Notes: generated from the sequence alone by a model not told the origin. 39,905 nucleotides of DNA from an uncultured Spartobacteria bacterium (GCA_903826635.1 CAIKFI010000053.1:1-39905), one strand, 5' to 3'. Counted from the stretch's first letter, positions 14,985-24,008 are shown. Program-made: numbers and translations.

Positions 14985-15051
14985 TCAACTCTGGAGGAGT
15001 TTGATGAAGCGCCGGAGTCGAACCGAGGTTCGACTGGAATGCCGCGATCAG
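14966..15051. repeat. Direct repeat unit 1, including the tRNA-Thr 3' end
   Basis: These 86 bp are identical to 15107-15192. The unit starts inside the T-arm of tRNA-Thr and includes its acceptor strand and CCA. It also carries an imperfect hairpin at 14983-15006 (CATCAACTC with GAGTTTGATG) and a perfect palindrome GTCGAACCGAGGTTCGAC at 15017-15034. The 55-bp spacer after it (15052-15106) holds a third hairpin, CCCTCCT-GCA-AGGAGGG, at 15088-15104. Confidence 0.92.
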
Positions 15052-15106
15052 CGGCACAAGAGATGAGCGCTAAGCGAAGAACCAGAGCCCTCCTGCAAGG
15101 AGGGAT

Positions 15107-15192
15107 AATCCGGCAAGCGGCTCCATCAACTCTGGAGGAGTTTGATGAAGCGCCGGAGTCGAACCGAGGTTCGACTGGAATGCCGCGATCAG
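15107..15192. repeat. Direct repeat unit 2
   Basis: Perfect 86-bp copy of 14966-15051, 141 bp downstream. It carries a duplicate of the tRNA-Thr 3' end (AATCCGGCAAGCGGCTCCA) without the rest of the tRNA. It ends 17 bp before the end of the convergent PAP2 gene. The pattern could be an attachment-site duplication or a tandem duplication of a structured tRNA flank. Confidence 0.92.
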
Positions 15193-15208
15193 AATCAATC
15201 GAGAGGAA

Positions 15209-15946
15209 TCAAGACCCCGTCAGTGTTGGATTCTTATCTCTCGTTAAAAATGAGTTGGTCCAGTAAGTGCAACTGATTCCGACCAATGCTCCTGCAAGCA
15301 CATCACTGATAAAATGGTAGTTGAAAACGACCATCAGGATGCCCTCGATCGCCCCGATGGCAATGCAGAAGGGGAGTAACTTACGGCAGACCAGGCCGAT
15401 GGGAATCATGCAGGCGAAGGCCACCGCGGTGTGACCCGAAGGGAATGCCGACAACGTTTCGTCGCCTTGAAAGGGAAGTCCTTTGAACCATTGGAATCCA
15501 TAGGCGTGATTGCCGATCAAAGAGAGTTTACCGTGGATCCACGTTAAGGGCCAATACCTGCCAAAGACCCACTTGAGGTCATTCTTGAGGAGAAAGGTGA
15601 AGAGGATGCTGAATCCCAAAAGGATCAGAAAATCCTTTGTTTTCCCGCGGTTCAGAAAGACGGCGACGACAAGAAGAAAAGGAGCCAGACCTGTCATGAT
15701 GGTTGGCCAATCCGCGATGGTGTATCTGAGTTTATCAGCTTCGTGGGAGGGCGGGAGGGGCTGGATCTTTTTTGTTGGATGGGCATCCCTTACCAAGTGG
15801 CCAAGGGTCGTGATTCGGTCATGCCAATGATGGGCCTCCACATACGAGCAGACCGGTCGGTCGACAAAGCAGTAGCTGAAGCCGATGGCAATGATCATCA
15901 GGATCCAGAGGCGTAGAAGCGGTGACATGGAAGGCAAGGAAATCAC
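15209..15946 (-). CDS. PAP2-family membrane phosphatase
   Basis: This is a 245-residue membrane protein with about five or six hydrophobic helices. The three phosphatase signature regions of the PAP2/haloperoxidase superfamily are present: KWVFGRYWP, PSGHTA, and NYHFISDVLAG, which carries the catalytic His and Asp. Such enzymes remove phosphate from lipid phosphates such as undecaprenyl diphosphate or phosphatidic acid on the outer face of the membrane. The substrate cannot be told from sequence. Start alternatives are ATG 15946 and a Met six codons later. It is read convergently toward tRNA-Thr and shares its strand with uvrC. Confidence 0.85.
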   Translation of the reverse strand: MISLPSMSPLLRLWILMIIAIGFSYCFVDRPVCSYVEAHHWHDRITTLGHLVRDAHPTKKIQPLPPSHEADKLRYTIADWPTIMTGLAPFLLVVAVFLNRGKTKDFLILLGFSILFTFLLKNDLKWVFGRYWPLTWIHGKLSLIGNHAYGFQWFKGLPFQGDETLSAFPSGHTAVAFACMIPIGLVCRKLLPFCIAIGAIEGILMVVFNYHFISDVLAGALVGISCTYWTNSFLTRDKNPTLTGS

Positions 15947-15977
15947 GAAAAGTGAGGATTTATTAAAGTCCTAGGTG

Positions 15978-17558
15978 TTACTGGCGTCTCGTGAGACGGT
16001 CAAGGATGGTCGTTGCCAGGTCAGGGCTAACCCCCCGGATTTCGGCCAAAGATTCAACAGAGGCCTTTCGGAGACGGGAGATGCTTCCAAATTTTGCAAG
16101 CAAAGCCCTTTTCCGGGCTTCACTGACCCCGGGAATTTCATCCAGAATGCTCTCGGTAATCCTGCGTCGCAGGAGCAGTTCGTTGTAGCCGTTGGCCACA
16201 CGATGAGCTTCGTCGCGAATACGCTGGAGCAGTCTTAATGCTCCGGAATCCTTGTCCAAGCGGACGGGATTGCTCTCTCCGGGCCGGTAAATCTCCTCAA
16301 ATTCCTTGGCTAACCCAATGACTGCCTGGTCATGAAGTCCGAGTGCCTGAAGTTCCCTGCAGGCCATACCGAGTTGACCTTTTCCGCCATCGACGATGAT
16401 CAGGTCGGGCAGTGGACTCGATCCCGCAAGACTGCGAGCGCGACGCTCCAGAACCTCGGCAGGCAATTCCTGGGAATCAGCCACCTCCGGATCCGCCTTT
16501 GCCGTCTCGATGAGAAGCCGTCTGTAGCGTCTCCTGATAACTTCCGCCATGCTGGCAAAGTCATTCTGTCCCTTGGTCGTCGTGATGCGGTAGCGGCGGT
16601 AGCTCTCACGATCGGGCACCCCATCCCTGAAACGAACCATGGAGGCGACGATGTGGTTGTCGGAGATATTGGAGATGTCGAAGCACTCCATGGTCTTCGG
16701 CAGACGCTCCAGTCCGAGTGACCGGCGCAGTTCGAGCAGATCCGACTTGGGATCAATGCTGTTGGGGAGGGACTTGCGGGTGAAGCGACGGGTTGGTTTG
16801 CTGGTCTCGCGCAGATCCTTGAGCAAATTACGAAGGTTGGCTGCCTTTTCAAAATCAAGTTTTTCGGCGGCCCGCTCCATCTCTGCCTCGATCGAGACTG
16901 TCATTTCACGGGATTTTCCCTCTAGAACCTCGCAGGCCTCTTCCACCCGCATCCTGTAATCTTCCCGGGAAATCTTTAAGACACAGGGGGCCGAGCAGTT
17001 CTTGATCACATGATCGAGGCAGTGCTTGAAGTCACGCTCCCCGGGTTCCACCGGGCGGCAGGAACGAAGACCGAATTGTTTCCTGATGGCCTGCAGTGAG
17101 GAGCGAAGAGCCCCGGCATTGGCAAAGGGACCGAAGTAGCGGGCTCCATCCTCTCTACGGAATCGCACCGTCTCAAAGCGGGGGATCGCATCGCCCATCT
17201 GCACCCTGACCATGATGAAGCGTTTGTCATCACGGAAGCTGATGTTGTATTTGGGGCGCCATTCCTTGATAAGCCGTCCCTCGAAGAGGACGGCCTCCGC
17301 ATCGCTTTTGACAAGATGCCACTCGTAGTCCGCAGCGCTGTCGATCAAGGCCCTTGTCTTGAGATCGACCTTGTTGCGTCTTGACGGAGTGAAGTAGTTG
17401 GCGAGGCGTCGTCGCAGATCCCGCGCTTTGCCGACGTAGATGATCTTACCGAAACGGTCACGGATCACGTAGACTCCCGGCCGATGCGGCACGTCGCCCA
17501 GTTTTTTCTGAAGGGCCGTTGCGTTGGGATTTTGCTGGGTGTTGGCGGAACCAGGCAT
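15978..17558 (-). CDS. uvrC: Excinuclease ABC subunit C
   Basis: This 526-residue protein makes the dual incisions in nucleotide excision repair with UvrA and UvrB. The N-terminal GIY-YIG nuclease domain is clear (GVYVIRD, then IIYVGKARDL). A four-cysteine group around SCRPVEPGERDFKHC and CSAPC would hold the Fe-S cluster. A UVR domain follows (EMERAAEKLDFEKAANLRNL). The RNase H-like endonuclease domain has ECFDISN, IIVDGGKGQLG and RDEAHR, which provide the catalytic Asp, Asp and His. Helix-hairpin-helix repeats end the protein. It is somewhat shorter than the roughly 600 residues usual for the family but lacks no domain. It is divergent from the GT2 gene, with 137 bp between them. Confidence 0.95.
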   Translation of the reverse strand: MPGSANTQQNPNATALQKKLGDVPHRPGVYVIRDRFGKIIYVGKARDLRRRLANYFTPSRRNKVDLKTRALIDSAADYEWHLVKSDAEAVLFEGRLIKEWRPKYNISFRDDKRFIMVRVQMGDAIPRFETVRFRREDGARYFGPFANAGALRSSLQAIRKQFGLRSCRPVEPGERDFKHCLDHVIKNCSAPCVLKISREDYRMRVEEACEVLEGKSREMTVSIEAEMERAAEKLDFEKAANLRNLLKDLRETSKPTRRFTRKSLPNSIDPKSDLLELRRSLGLERLPKTMECFDISNISDNHIVASMVRFRDGVPDRESYRRYRITTTKGQNDFASMAEVIRRRYRRLLIETAKADPEVADSQELPAEVLERRARSLAGSSPLPDLIIVDGGKGQLGMACRELQALGLHDQAVIGLAKEFEEIYRPGESNPVRLDKDSGALRLLQRIRDEAHRVANGYNELLLRRRITESILDEIPGVSEARKRALLAKFGSISRLRKASVESLAEIRGVSPDLATTILDRLTRRQ

Positions 17559-17695
17559 GCGTTTTCACGATTCTACCGACTGGAATCCACTCCCGCCACG
17601 CTCTAATAGATGAACGTTCGGGTTTTTCTGCCGGAGTCGCCCCGACCTTGACCTGTCCGGATGGTTGAGATTCTCTAGAAGCTTGTCGTTTCGCC

Positions 17696-18658
17696 ATGAT
17701 TTCCATCACCATCCCGATCTATAACGAGCATGGGGCTATCGAGGCTCTTTTCACCAAGGTCAAGGAGGTGATGGACCGGCTCGGCCGGCGGTATGAGGTG
17801 ATTTTTGTGAATGACGGCAGCACCGACGGGAGCGCCGCCCTGTTGAATGCGATCGCCTCGCAGAATCAGGAGGCCAAGGTGATCCATTTTCGCAGGAATT
17901 TTGGACAGACGGCGGCGATGATGGCGGGGTTTGATCATGCTTCCGGCAGTGTGATCATCCCGATGGACGGTGATTATCAGAATGATCCCGAGGATATTCC
18001 CAAAATGCTTGCCAAACTGGAGGAGGGATACGATGTCTGCTCCGGTTGGCGCCGGGATCGTCAGGATAGCGCGCTGCAGCGTAACTTCCCCAGCATGATG
18101 GCAAACAAGTTGATCTCCTGGATCTCCGGAGTGAAGCTTCATGACTTCGGGTGTTCCCTGAAGGCCTACCGCCGCGAGGTGGTGGAGGGGGTTCGACTTT
18201 ATGGTGAGATGCACCGTTTTCTTCCGATCTACACGCGCTGGCATGGCGCACGGATCACGGAAATCCCCGTCAACCACTTTCCTCGCAGGACAGGTCATTC
18301 CAAATATGGTCTGGAACGGGTCTTGAAAGTCATTCTCGACCTGATGGTGGTGAAGTTTCTCGATCGACATCAACAGAAGCCGATGTATGTGTTTGGTCTC
18401 TGCGGAGTGCTGAGTCTCTTTGCATCTTTCGCCTTCGGGATCTGGGCATTGGGACTGCTGATTTTTGCGAACAAGCCCTTGATCACAACTCCGGTCCCCT
18501 CGTTTTGTCTTCTCTCCTTCATGACCGGGGTTCTCTGTATCCTGATGGGACTCCTTGCCGAAATGATCACCCGTACATTTTTTGAGTCCCAGGGTAAATC
18601 GATCTACATGGTCAAGGAGATGAGGAATCTGGAGGTAAGGTCCCAACCGCAAAACTGA
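17696..18658 (+). CDS. Family 2 glycosyltransferase with two C-terminal membrane helices
   Basis: This 320-residue enzyme is of the dolichol/undecaprenyl-phosphate sugar transferase type. The GT-A domain shows SITIPIYNEHGAIEALF at the start, VNDGSTDGS for nucleotide binding, and MDGDYQNDP, the metal-binding DxD region. Two membrane helices near residues 233-290 anchor it, as in ArnC/GtrB-like enzymes that load a sugar onto a lipid carrier. It is the first gene of a three-gene operon: its stop overlaps the asparagine synthase start as TGATG. The lipid-linked sugar it makes could be the donor for the GT-C protein encoded at 21778-23592. That link is inferred. Confidence 0.88.
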   Translation: MISITIPIYNEHGAIEALFTKVKEVMDRLGRRYEVIFVNDGSTDGSAALLNAIASQNQEAKVIHFRRNFGQTAAMMAGFDHASGSVIIPMDGDYQNDPEDIPKMLAKLEEGYDVCSGWRRDRQDSALQRNFPSMMANKLISWISGVKLHDFGCSLKAYRREVVEGVRLYGEMHRFLPIYTRWHGARITEIPVNHFPRRTGHSKYGLERVLKVILDLMVVKFLDRHQQKPMYVFGLCGVLSLFASFAFGIWALGLLIFANKPLITTPVPSFCLLSFMTGVLCILMGLLAEMITRTFFESQGKSIYMVKEMRNLEVRSQPQN

Positions 18659-20532
18659 TGTGCGGGATTGCGGGATTTGTAGCTAACCGGGGAGATAAAG
18701 GCCGGGATATCCTTCAAAGAATGACCCGTGCGCTGGCCCACCGGGGACCGGATGCCGAGGGGTATCTTGTCGATCGGGCAAGCGGAGTTCATCTTGGTCA
18801 CCGGCGTCTCTCGATCATCGATCTTGCGGGCGGGGTGCAACCAATGTCCACGACCGACGGTGCACTGAGCATCGTCTTCAACGGGGAGATCTACAATCAT
18901 GCCGAATTGAGGATCAATCTGGAGGAACTGGGTCATGTTTTTGAGAGCGATCACTCAGACACGGAGGTCCTTTTGCTGGGATACCGTCAGTGGGGAGAGG
19001 AACTGCTCAACCGTCTCAACGGGATGTTTGCCTTCGCCATTTTTGACACCATTCACGGCACGGTTTTTCTGGCGCGTGATCGTTTTGGCAAGAAGCCTCT
19101 CTATTGGTTTCATCGGGGGGGTGTTTTCGCTTTCGCCTCGGAGTTGACGGCCCTTCTGCATGACCCCGACTCTCCCAAGAGCGAGTCAGTCATGGCGCTC
19201 AAGAAATACTTTGCTTACGGTTACATTCCTGCTCCCCATTCCGTGATCGATGGCATCAGCAAACTGCCCGGTGGTTGGTGCGGCACCCTGGAACTTTCGA
19301 GCAAGGTATGGAAAACGAGGAAGTGGTGGGAGTTTCGTTTGGAACCCGTGTCGGATGTCGTGACTCCGAGGCAGTGCGACCATTGGGCGGGGGAGCTGCT
19401 TGAGATCCTGGATCGTGCGGTGAAGCGCCGGTTGATGTCGGACGTGCCCCTCGGGGTTTTCCTGAGCGGTGGGATCGATTCTTCTGCTGTTGCAGCTCTG
19501 GCCGCCCGGCATCTTCCTTCGGGACGGCTCCATACTTTCAGCGTCGGCTTCACCGATCCCAGCTTTGACGAACTTCGCTATGCCCGTGAGGCGGCAGCAT
19601 TCATTGGATGCACGCATGAAGCCGAGGTTCTGGATCTTGAGAGGGCCCGCGAACTGATCCCCGGCCTCCTCGGACGATTGGATGAGCCGATGGGTGATAG
19701 TTCCTTCCTCCCCACATGGTTGCTCTCGGGTTTTACACGCAGGCATGTGACCGTGGCCCTGGGAGGTGATGGAGGTGATGAGCTTTTCGCGGGTTACGAT
19801 CCCTTCAAGGCGCTGCGCGCGGCCGAGATCTACTCCCGGATCATTCCACGCGCGATCCACCCGGCCCTCCTTCTTCTGGCTTCGGGTCTTCCTGTTTCGC
19901 ACGCCAACATGAGCCTTGATTTCAAGATCAAACGAACCCTGGCGGGACTCTCTTACGGCCAAAATTTTCGGGTGCCGGTCTGGATGGGGCCTCTTGAACC
20001 AACTCAAATAGACAACTATTTCGGCGACCACACCACTCCTGAAGAACTCTACAGTGAGGCGATCGATGCTTGGGATGCGTCGGGATCCGGTGCCGATCCC
20101 GTAGATAAAACGCTTCAGTTCTTTACCCGGATCTACCTCCAGGACGATATCATGACCAAGGTTGACCGTGCTAGCATGCTCCATGGACTGGAGGCCCGAT
20201 CACCTTTCCTTGATCTTGAGGTGGTGGACTTCGCCAGACGTCTGCCGCACTCCGTGAAACTTCGCGGAGGCACGACCAAGTGGATCCTTAAGAAAGCTCT
20301 GGAGCCGATCCTGCCCTCATCCATCCTCCACCGTAAAAAGAAAGGATTCGGATCCCCGATCGGTTCCTGGCTCCGTTCCGGAGTTCTGAATCCCGGGATT
20401 CCCGACGGAATGGAGGGAGCTTTTGTTGTCCGGTCGCTCGATTCCCATCGGGCTGGAAGAAGTGATGAACGTCTTTTCCTCTGGTGTTATCATGTGCTTG
20501 CCGAGTGGAGAAAATCACACCGTGCTGCGTAA
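18658..20532 (+). CDS. asnB: Asparagine synthase, glutamine-hydrolysing
   Basis: This 624-residue enzyme uses glutamine nitrogen and ATP to amidate aspartate or a related carboxylate. The start MCGIAGF provides Cys2, the nucleophile of the class II glutaminase domain, with HRGPD and NGEIYNH further on. The synthetase half has the pyrophosphatase loop FLSGGIDSS and ALGGDGGDELFAGYDP. Placed between two glycosyltransferases, it may amidate a uronic acid in a surface glycan rather than make free asparagine, as proposed for other asnB genes in polysaccharide loci. This role is an inference. Confidence 0.92.
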   Translation: MCGIAGFVANRGDKGRDILQRMTRALAHRGPDAEGYLVDRASGVHLGHRRLSIIDLAGGVQPMSTTDGALSIVFNGEIYNHAELRINLEELGHVFESDHSDTEVLLLGYRQWGEELLNRLNGMFAFAIFDTIHGTVFLARDRFGKKPLYWFHRGGVFAFASELTALLHDPDSPKSESVMALKKYFAYGYIPAPHSVIDGISKLPGGWCGTLELSSKVWKTRKWWEFRLEPVSDVVTPRQCDHWAGELLEILDRAVKRRLMSDVPLGVFLSGGIDSSAVAALAARHLPSGRLHTFSVGFTDPSFDELRYAREAAAFIGCTHEAEVLDLERARELIPGLLGRLDEPMGDSSFLPTWLLSGFTRRHVTVALGGDGGDELFAGYDPFKALRAAEIYSRIIPRAIHPALLLLASGLPVSHANMSLDFKIKRTLAGLSYGQNFRVPVWMGPLEPTQIDNYFGDHTTPEELYSEAIDAWDASGSGADPVDKTLQFFTRIYLQDDIMTKVDRASMLHGLEARSPFLDLEVVDFARRLPHSVKLRGGTTKWILKKALEPILPSSILHRKKKGFGSPIGSWLRSGVLNPGIPDGMEGAFVVRSLDSHRAGRSDERLFLWCYHVLAEWRKSHRAA

Positions 20533-20538
20533 GTCGCC

Positions 20539-21681
20539 GTGAGAATCCTGATCCTCAACTACGAGCACCCCCCGATCGGGGGAGGCGGGGGGAGGTTGGG
20601 AGCAAAAGTGGGGGCTGGCCTGGTTGCCCGAGGTCATCAGGTGCGGGTATTGACGGGAGGGATGGCGCATCTTCCGTTGGAATCCCTGGAACAGGGAATG
20701 GAGGTCCGCCGGTTAAGGACATTTCGGCGTCGCGAAGACACCTGCAGCTTTTCTGAGATGGCACTCTGGGTTGCGGCTGCGATTCCCGCTGCCGTTTCAG
20801 AGGTTCGACGATGGAAGCCCGATGTCATTCATGCGCACTTTGCTGTTCCGACCGGAGTTGTGGCATGGATCGTTGGCAAGGTGACCGGTGTTCCTTATGT
20901 GCTCACGGCTCATCTTGGGGATGTTCCGGGAGGGGTTCCCGAGCAGACCGGTAATCTCTTCCGCTGGATTCAGCCTTTGACCGTGCCGCTCTGGAACAAT
21001 GCGGCCGCCACCACCGCCGTGAGTAGTTTTGTTGCCGGTCTCGCTGAGAAGGCGTATGGGATCAAGCCGCAGGTGATTCTCAACGGGATGGAGATTCCCC
21101 CCGCGCGCCCCCTGGATCACGATGAAACTCCCCGTCTCCTCATGGTGGGACGGATGAGCGTTCAGAAGAATCCGATGACAGCCATCAGGGCGCTCGCTCT
21201 TCTGAGGGAATTGTCCTGGCACTTCACGATGGTGGGAGATGGCCCGCTTCTTGCCGAGGTCAAGGCTGAGGCTGAGCGACTAGGAATCATCGAGCGGGTG
21301 GATTTCAGGGGGTGGGCCTCGGCTTACGAGGTGGGAGAGATCATGAGGTCATCCGATGTGCTTTTGATTCCCTCGTTTTCGGAGGGGTTGCCGATGGTCG
21401 CCGTCGAGGCCTTGGCAAGCGGACTGGCCATCGTGGGTAGCAGGATCGGAGGACTGTCCGATGTGGTATGTGAATACGGGAAAGAAAGAAATGCCACCCT
21501 CTTTGATCTTGGAGAAGGACCGCAGGGATTGGCCAATGCGTTGAGAGAGATGATTGAAAGCCCTCGGACACTCAAGGAGCGAAGGGCTGTTTCCCTCTCC
21601 ATGGCTCCCCGCTTTGATCTCGGGCATTCCCTCGACAGTTATGAAGGTTTGCTGAAGAAAGTGGCCGCGGTTGGAGGCTAG
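20539..21681 (+). CDS. Family 4 glycosyltransferase
   Basis: This 380-residue GT-B glycosyltransferase starts with GTG, 6 bp after the asnB stop. The N-terminal half has the acceptor-side GGGGGRLGAKVGAGLVARGH loop and HAHFAVPTG. The C-terminal GT4 domain has LMVGRMSVQKNP and the EX7E-type block FSEGLPMVAVEALASG that binds the sugar nucleotide. It is expected in the cytoplasm or at the inner membrane face, adding a sugar to a lipid-linked glycan with its operon partners. The sugar cannot be predicted. Its stop codon lies inside a long-spaced inverted repeat shared with the convergent gene. Confidence 0.9.
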   Translation: MRILILNYEHPPIGGGGGRLGAKVGAGLVARGHQVRVLTGGMAHLPLESLEQGMEVRRLRTFRRREDTCSFSEMALWVAAAIPAAVSEVRRWKPDVIHAHFAVPTGVVAWIVGKVTGVPYVLTAHLGDVPGGVPEQTGNLFRWIQPLTVPLWNNAAATTAVSSFVAGLAEKAYGIKPQVILNGMEIPPARPLDHDETPRLLMVGRMSVQKNPMTAIRALALLRELSWHFTMVGDGPLLAEVKAEAERLGIIERVDFRGWASAYEVGEIMRSSDVLLIPSFSEGLPMVAVEALASGLAIVGSRIGGLSDVVCEYGKERNATLFDLGEGPQGLANALREMIESPRTLKERRAVSLSMAPRFDLGHSLDSYEGLLKKVAAVGG

Positions 21682-21781
21682 AGCGGTTTCAAGAATTCTA
21701 GGGCCGTTCTTTGGCGCGTCATGGAGCGTTCTACAGAGTCGCATCGCCCGGGCAGTAGCACAGCGACCGCAATCGCTCTAG
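21678..21781. repeat. Inverted repeat spanning a convergent gene junction
   Basis: CTAGAGCG at 21678-21685 and CGCTCTAG at 21774-21781 are perfect inverted copies with 88 bp between. Each arm contains the TAG stop of one of the two convergent genes. It could act as a weak bidirectional transcript end, but there is no T-run and the spacing is large. Confidence 0.35.
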
Positions 21782-23592
21782 TGTGTCGGTTGGCCTGCCC
21801 CGATCGCTTCGCGGGCGTAAATTTCAACCTCACCATCGGAGGCAACAAGTTGGTAGTGTTCCCTGATGTAGTCGTAGGATTTGGAGGCCCAGTTTTGAAA
21901 ACGGGAGGATTCGGTGCTGTTCACTTTGCCGGTTCCGATGACGATGACTGCGGGATGGAAACGCTCGATGTTACCCTTCGCCTGATTGAAGAAGAGTTCG
22001 GAAGGGATTGCGTTGTCTGCATAAAGATTGTGTTCGTAGGAGGGACGATCGGTCATGAAGTTGACCATGGGAAAGTAGGGATAGCAGACCACGTAGTCGC
22101 CGGGACGGGAGTGGTTGAGAATGGTATCCCGAAGCAGTGTGTCCCGGAGGAGTTCCTCGGGGTTCAGTTTTACCCTGACACCATTGGAGGCTGTGAATTC
22201 CAGATGACGCCTGCGAGAAGCGGCGATGCTTCCCGAGCCGTCCGTCTGCCATCCCTTCACAAGGTAGCAGGAGAGATCGAGAATCGCCGGAAAAATGACG
22301 AGTAATAGTCCCAGTCTCGTCCACCTTCCAGACTTCCCCCACTCCGATCCGGCGAGAAGAATCCCCAGAACGAGCGTCACGATAAAAGGAACCATGAACT
22401 CCCCCAAATGGACCATGTCGGGTCTCCAGAAAAAATACTGGGGAAAGAGCACCAAGGACGATCCAGTCGAAACCAGTAAGAGAGCTCCTTTTCTCCAGAG
22501 ATCCACCTCCCTCCTGAGAAGGGAGAAAAGAACCATCAGGAGTCCCCAAAAAACAAAAAAAGATGCGACAGGAACCGGAAGGTAAACGATCAGGGCAAAG
22601 AGCCGATCCTTGAAAGTCGGTGCCTTCAGAATCTCATCAAGCGAGGGTCTCTGGAGACTGGTGTCACTGTAGGAAATCGAAGATGCGGGGTTTTCTGACC
22701 CCGGAGAGGATGTTCCAAGTGCGTGCGATGTTTGCTCCCTTTTTTCGGTTGTTGAAGTTGTGGCGACCGGTTTTTTTCGTGATGAGGTTAAAAGATTCAC
22801 GATCTGGGACCCGCTATGACTGATCTTCAAAGGCCACAGCAGATACTGCTGGGCGAATTGAGTGCCAAAACCTCTGTGAAGTGCATCCGAATAAACGGGA
22901 CCTTGCATGATAAGGAAAGAGAGGGTGAGGATCACGATCCCAAGGAGCACGCTCCGGCATCGAGCGAAGAATCCCTCTGCTGGTTTGACAAGGAAAAGCA
23001 GGGAGGTGAGAAGAAAGAGGGTTGTCTGAAAGAAGCCGAGATCAATTCTCACGAACCAGGTCAGCGAGATAGCAAGCCCGGTAAAAACCATCCAAGACAG
23101 ACCGGTTTTTTTGTTCTTATGAGGGACGACGAAGGTTCCCAGCAGGGCCAGCATTCCCAGAAGGCCGAGGAGTCCCATATAGTTTCTTCCGATTACGCCG
23201 GGCAGCATGATCAGGATCAGCCCTGTAACAATTGATGGGAGGCGATGTCTGGTTACAAGCATGACAATCCAGCAACCCGAGAGGCCGGACAGAATGCCGA
23301 GCAGGAAAAAATACCCCCTCAATGCCAGATAGTTTGGGCCCGTCGCTTTGAAAAGCCATGCGATCGGATAGAACCAACCGACATTGTAGCCAAGGAAGGT
23401 GTCGACAATCGGCCGTGCCCCTGCATTCAGACGCTGGGCCACCATGGCAGCCACTCCTTCCTCTCCGCTGAGCTTTAGTCCTGAGCGCCAATAGAAGCCG
23501 TAATAGATCAGGGCCGAGAGCACCAAAACCAGTGTAGCCAGAAAGCAGAACGGGAGTGGTTCGCCGGTAGTTTTTGATCCACGGATACCCAT
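21778..23592 (-). CDS. GT-C type membrane glycosyltransferase (GT39/PMT-like)
   Basis: This is a 604-residue polytopic membrane protein. After the first helix comes an acidic segment GEEGVAAMVAQRLNAGARPI and VDTFLGYNVGWFYP, which resembles the first external loop of GT-C glycosyltransferases, where acidic residues bind the lipid-phosphate sugar. About ten hydrophobic helices follow, interrupted by a low-complexity Ser/Thr-rich loop near residues 255-315. A soluble C-terminal domain contains RPGDYVVCYPYFPMVNFMTD. The protein would transfer a sugar from a polyprenyl phosphate on the outer side of the membrane. The acceptor is unknown, and the GT2 at 17696 is a candidate donor maker. Confidence 0.72.
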   Translation of the reverse strand: MGIRGSKTTGEPLPFCFLATLVLVLSALIYYGFYWRSGLKLSGEEGVAAMVAQRLNAGARPIVDTFLGYNVGWFYPIAWLFKATGPNYLALRGYFFLLGILSGLSGCWIVMLVTRHRLPSIVTGLILIMLPGVIGRNYMGLLGLLGMLALLGTFVVPHKNKKTGLSWMVFTGLAISLTWFVRIDLGFFQTTLFLLTSLLFLVKPAEGFFARCRSVLLGIVILTLSFLIMQGPVYSDALHRGFGTQFAQQYLLWPLKISHSGSQIVNLLTSSRKKPVATTSTTEKREQTSHALGTSSPGSENPASSISYSDTSLQRPSLDEILKAPTFKDRLFALIVYLPVPVASFFVFWGLLMVLFSLLRREVDLWRKGALLLVSTGSSLVLFPQYFFWRPDMVHLGEFMVPFIVTLVLGILLAGSEWGKSGRWTRLGLLLVIFPAILDLSCYLVKGWQTDGSGSIAASRRRHLEFTASNGVRVKLNPEELLRDTLLRDTILNHSRPGDYVVCYPYFPMVNFMTDRPSYEHNLYADNAIPSELFFNQAKGNIERFHPAVIVIGTGKVNSTESSRFQNWASKSYDYIREHYQLVASDGEVEIYAREAIGAGQPTH

Positions 23593-23675
23593 CCGTTGAT
23601 AATCAGTGACGCGGCGGTCCTGGAAAAGAGCTTTTTACACTCGCCGGGGAAACAGATTGGATCGATTTTAGGTTG

Positions 23676-24008
23676 ATGGAAAGATCCGACCTCAAGGTCT
23701 TGATGACCACCTTTGCCGATAACGAAGCTGCACTGGCGGCGGTGAGGATCCTGCTGACGGAACGCCTGATTGCCTGTGGAACGGTGATACCGGGAGCCAG
23801 CTCCCTTTACCTCTGGGAGGGTGTGATCGAGGAATCCTGCGAGGTGGTTGTTCTTCTGAAGACGAATCTGGAACATGTTGGCAACTGTACCGAGAGGCTC
23901 AAAGCGCTCCATTCGTATGAAATTCCCGGCATCTTCGTGATCGATCCCGAGAGGGTCTCGGTTCCTTATGCATCTTGGGCAAGAGAGGCTTTGAGGAATG
24001 AGAGATAA
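23676..24008 (+). CDS. cutA: CutA1-family protein
   Basis: This small trimeric protein of about 110 residues belongs to the CutA1 family, historically linked to divalent cation tolerance. Typical blocks are LMTTFADNEAALAAVRILL, ERLIACGTVIPGASSLYLWEG and LKALHSYEIPGIFVI. These include the conserved IxACxxxxPGxxSxYxWxG pattern. Biochemical role is poorly defined in general; metal binding is often suggested. TTG 23673 and ATG 23676 are adjacent starts, and ATG is preferred. It is followed after 9 bp by trpC, so the pair is likely co-transcribed. Confidence 0.92.
   Translation: MERSDLKVLMTTFADNEAALAAVRILLTERLIACGTVIPGASSLYLWEGVIEESCEVVVLLKTNLEHVGNCTERLKALHSYEIPGIFVIDPERVSVPYASWAREALRNER

Noticed and set aside
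14946-15266. 106-residue + strand frame across tRNA-Thr and the direct repeats
   Set aside because: It begins inside the tRNA and its apparent internal peptide repeat is only the translated DNA duplication.
17675-18652. 325-residue - strand frame
   Set aside because: It mirrors the GT2 gene, which has clear motifs; the mirror is rich in His and has no domain.
19186-20184. 332-residue - strand frame
   Set aside because: Shadow of asnB, which shows glutaminase and synthetase motifs on the + strand.
21721-22305. 194-residue + strand frame
   Set aside because: It is the mirror of the GT-C gene on the - strand, whose helices and domain order are convincing.
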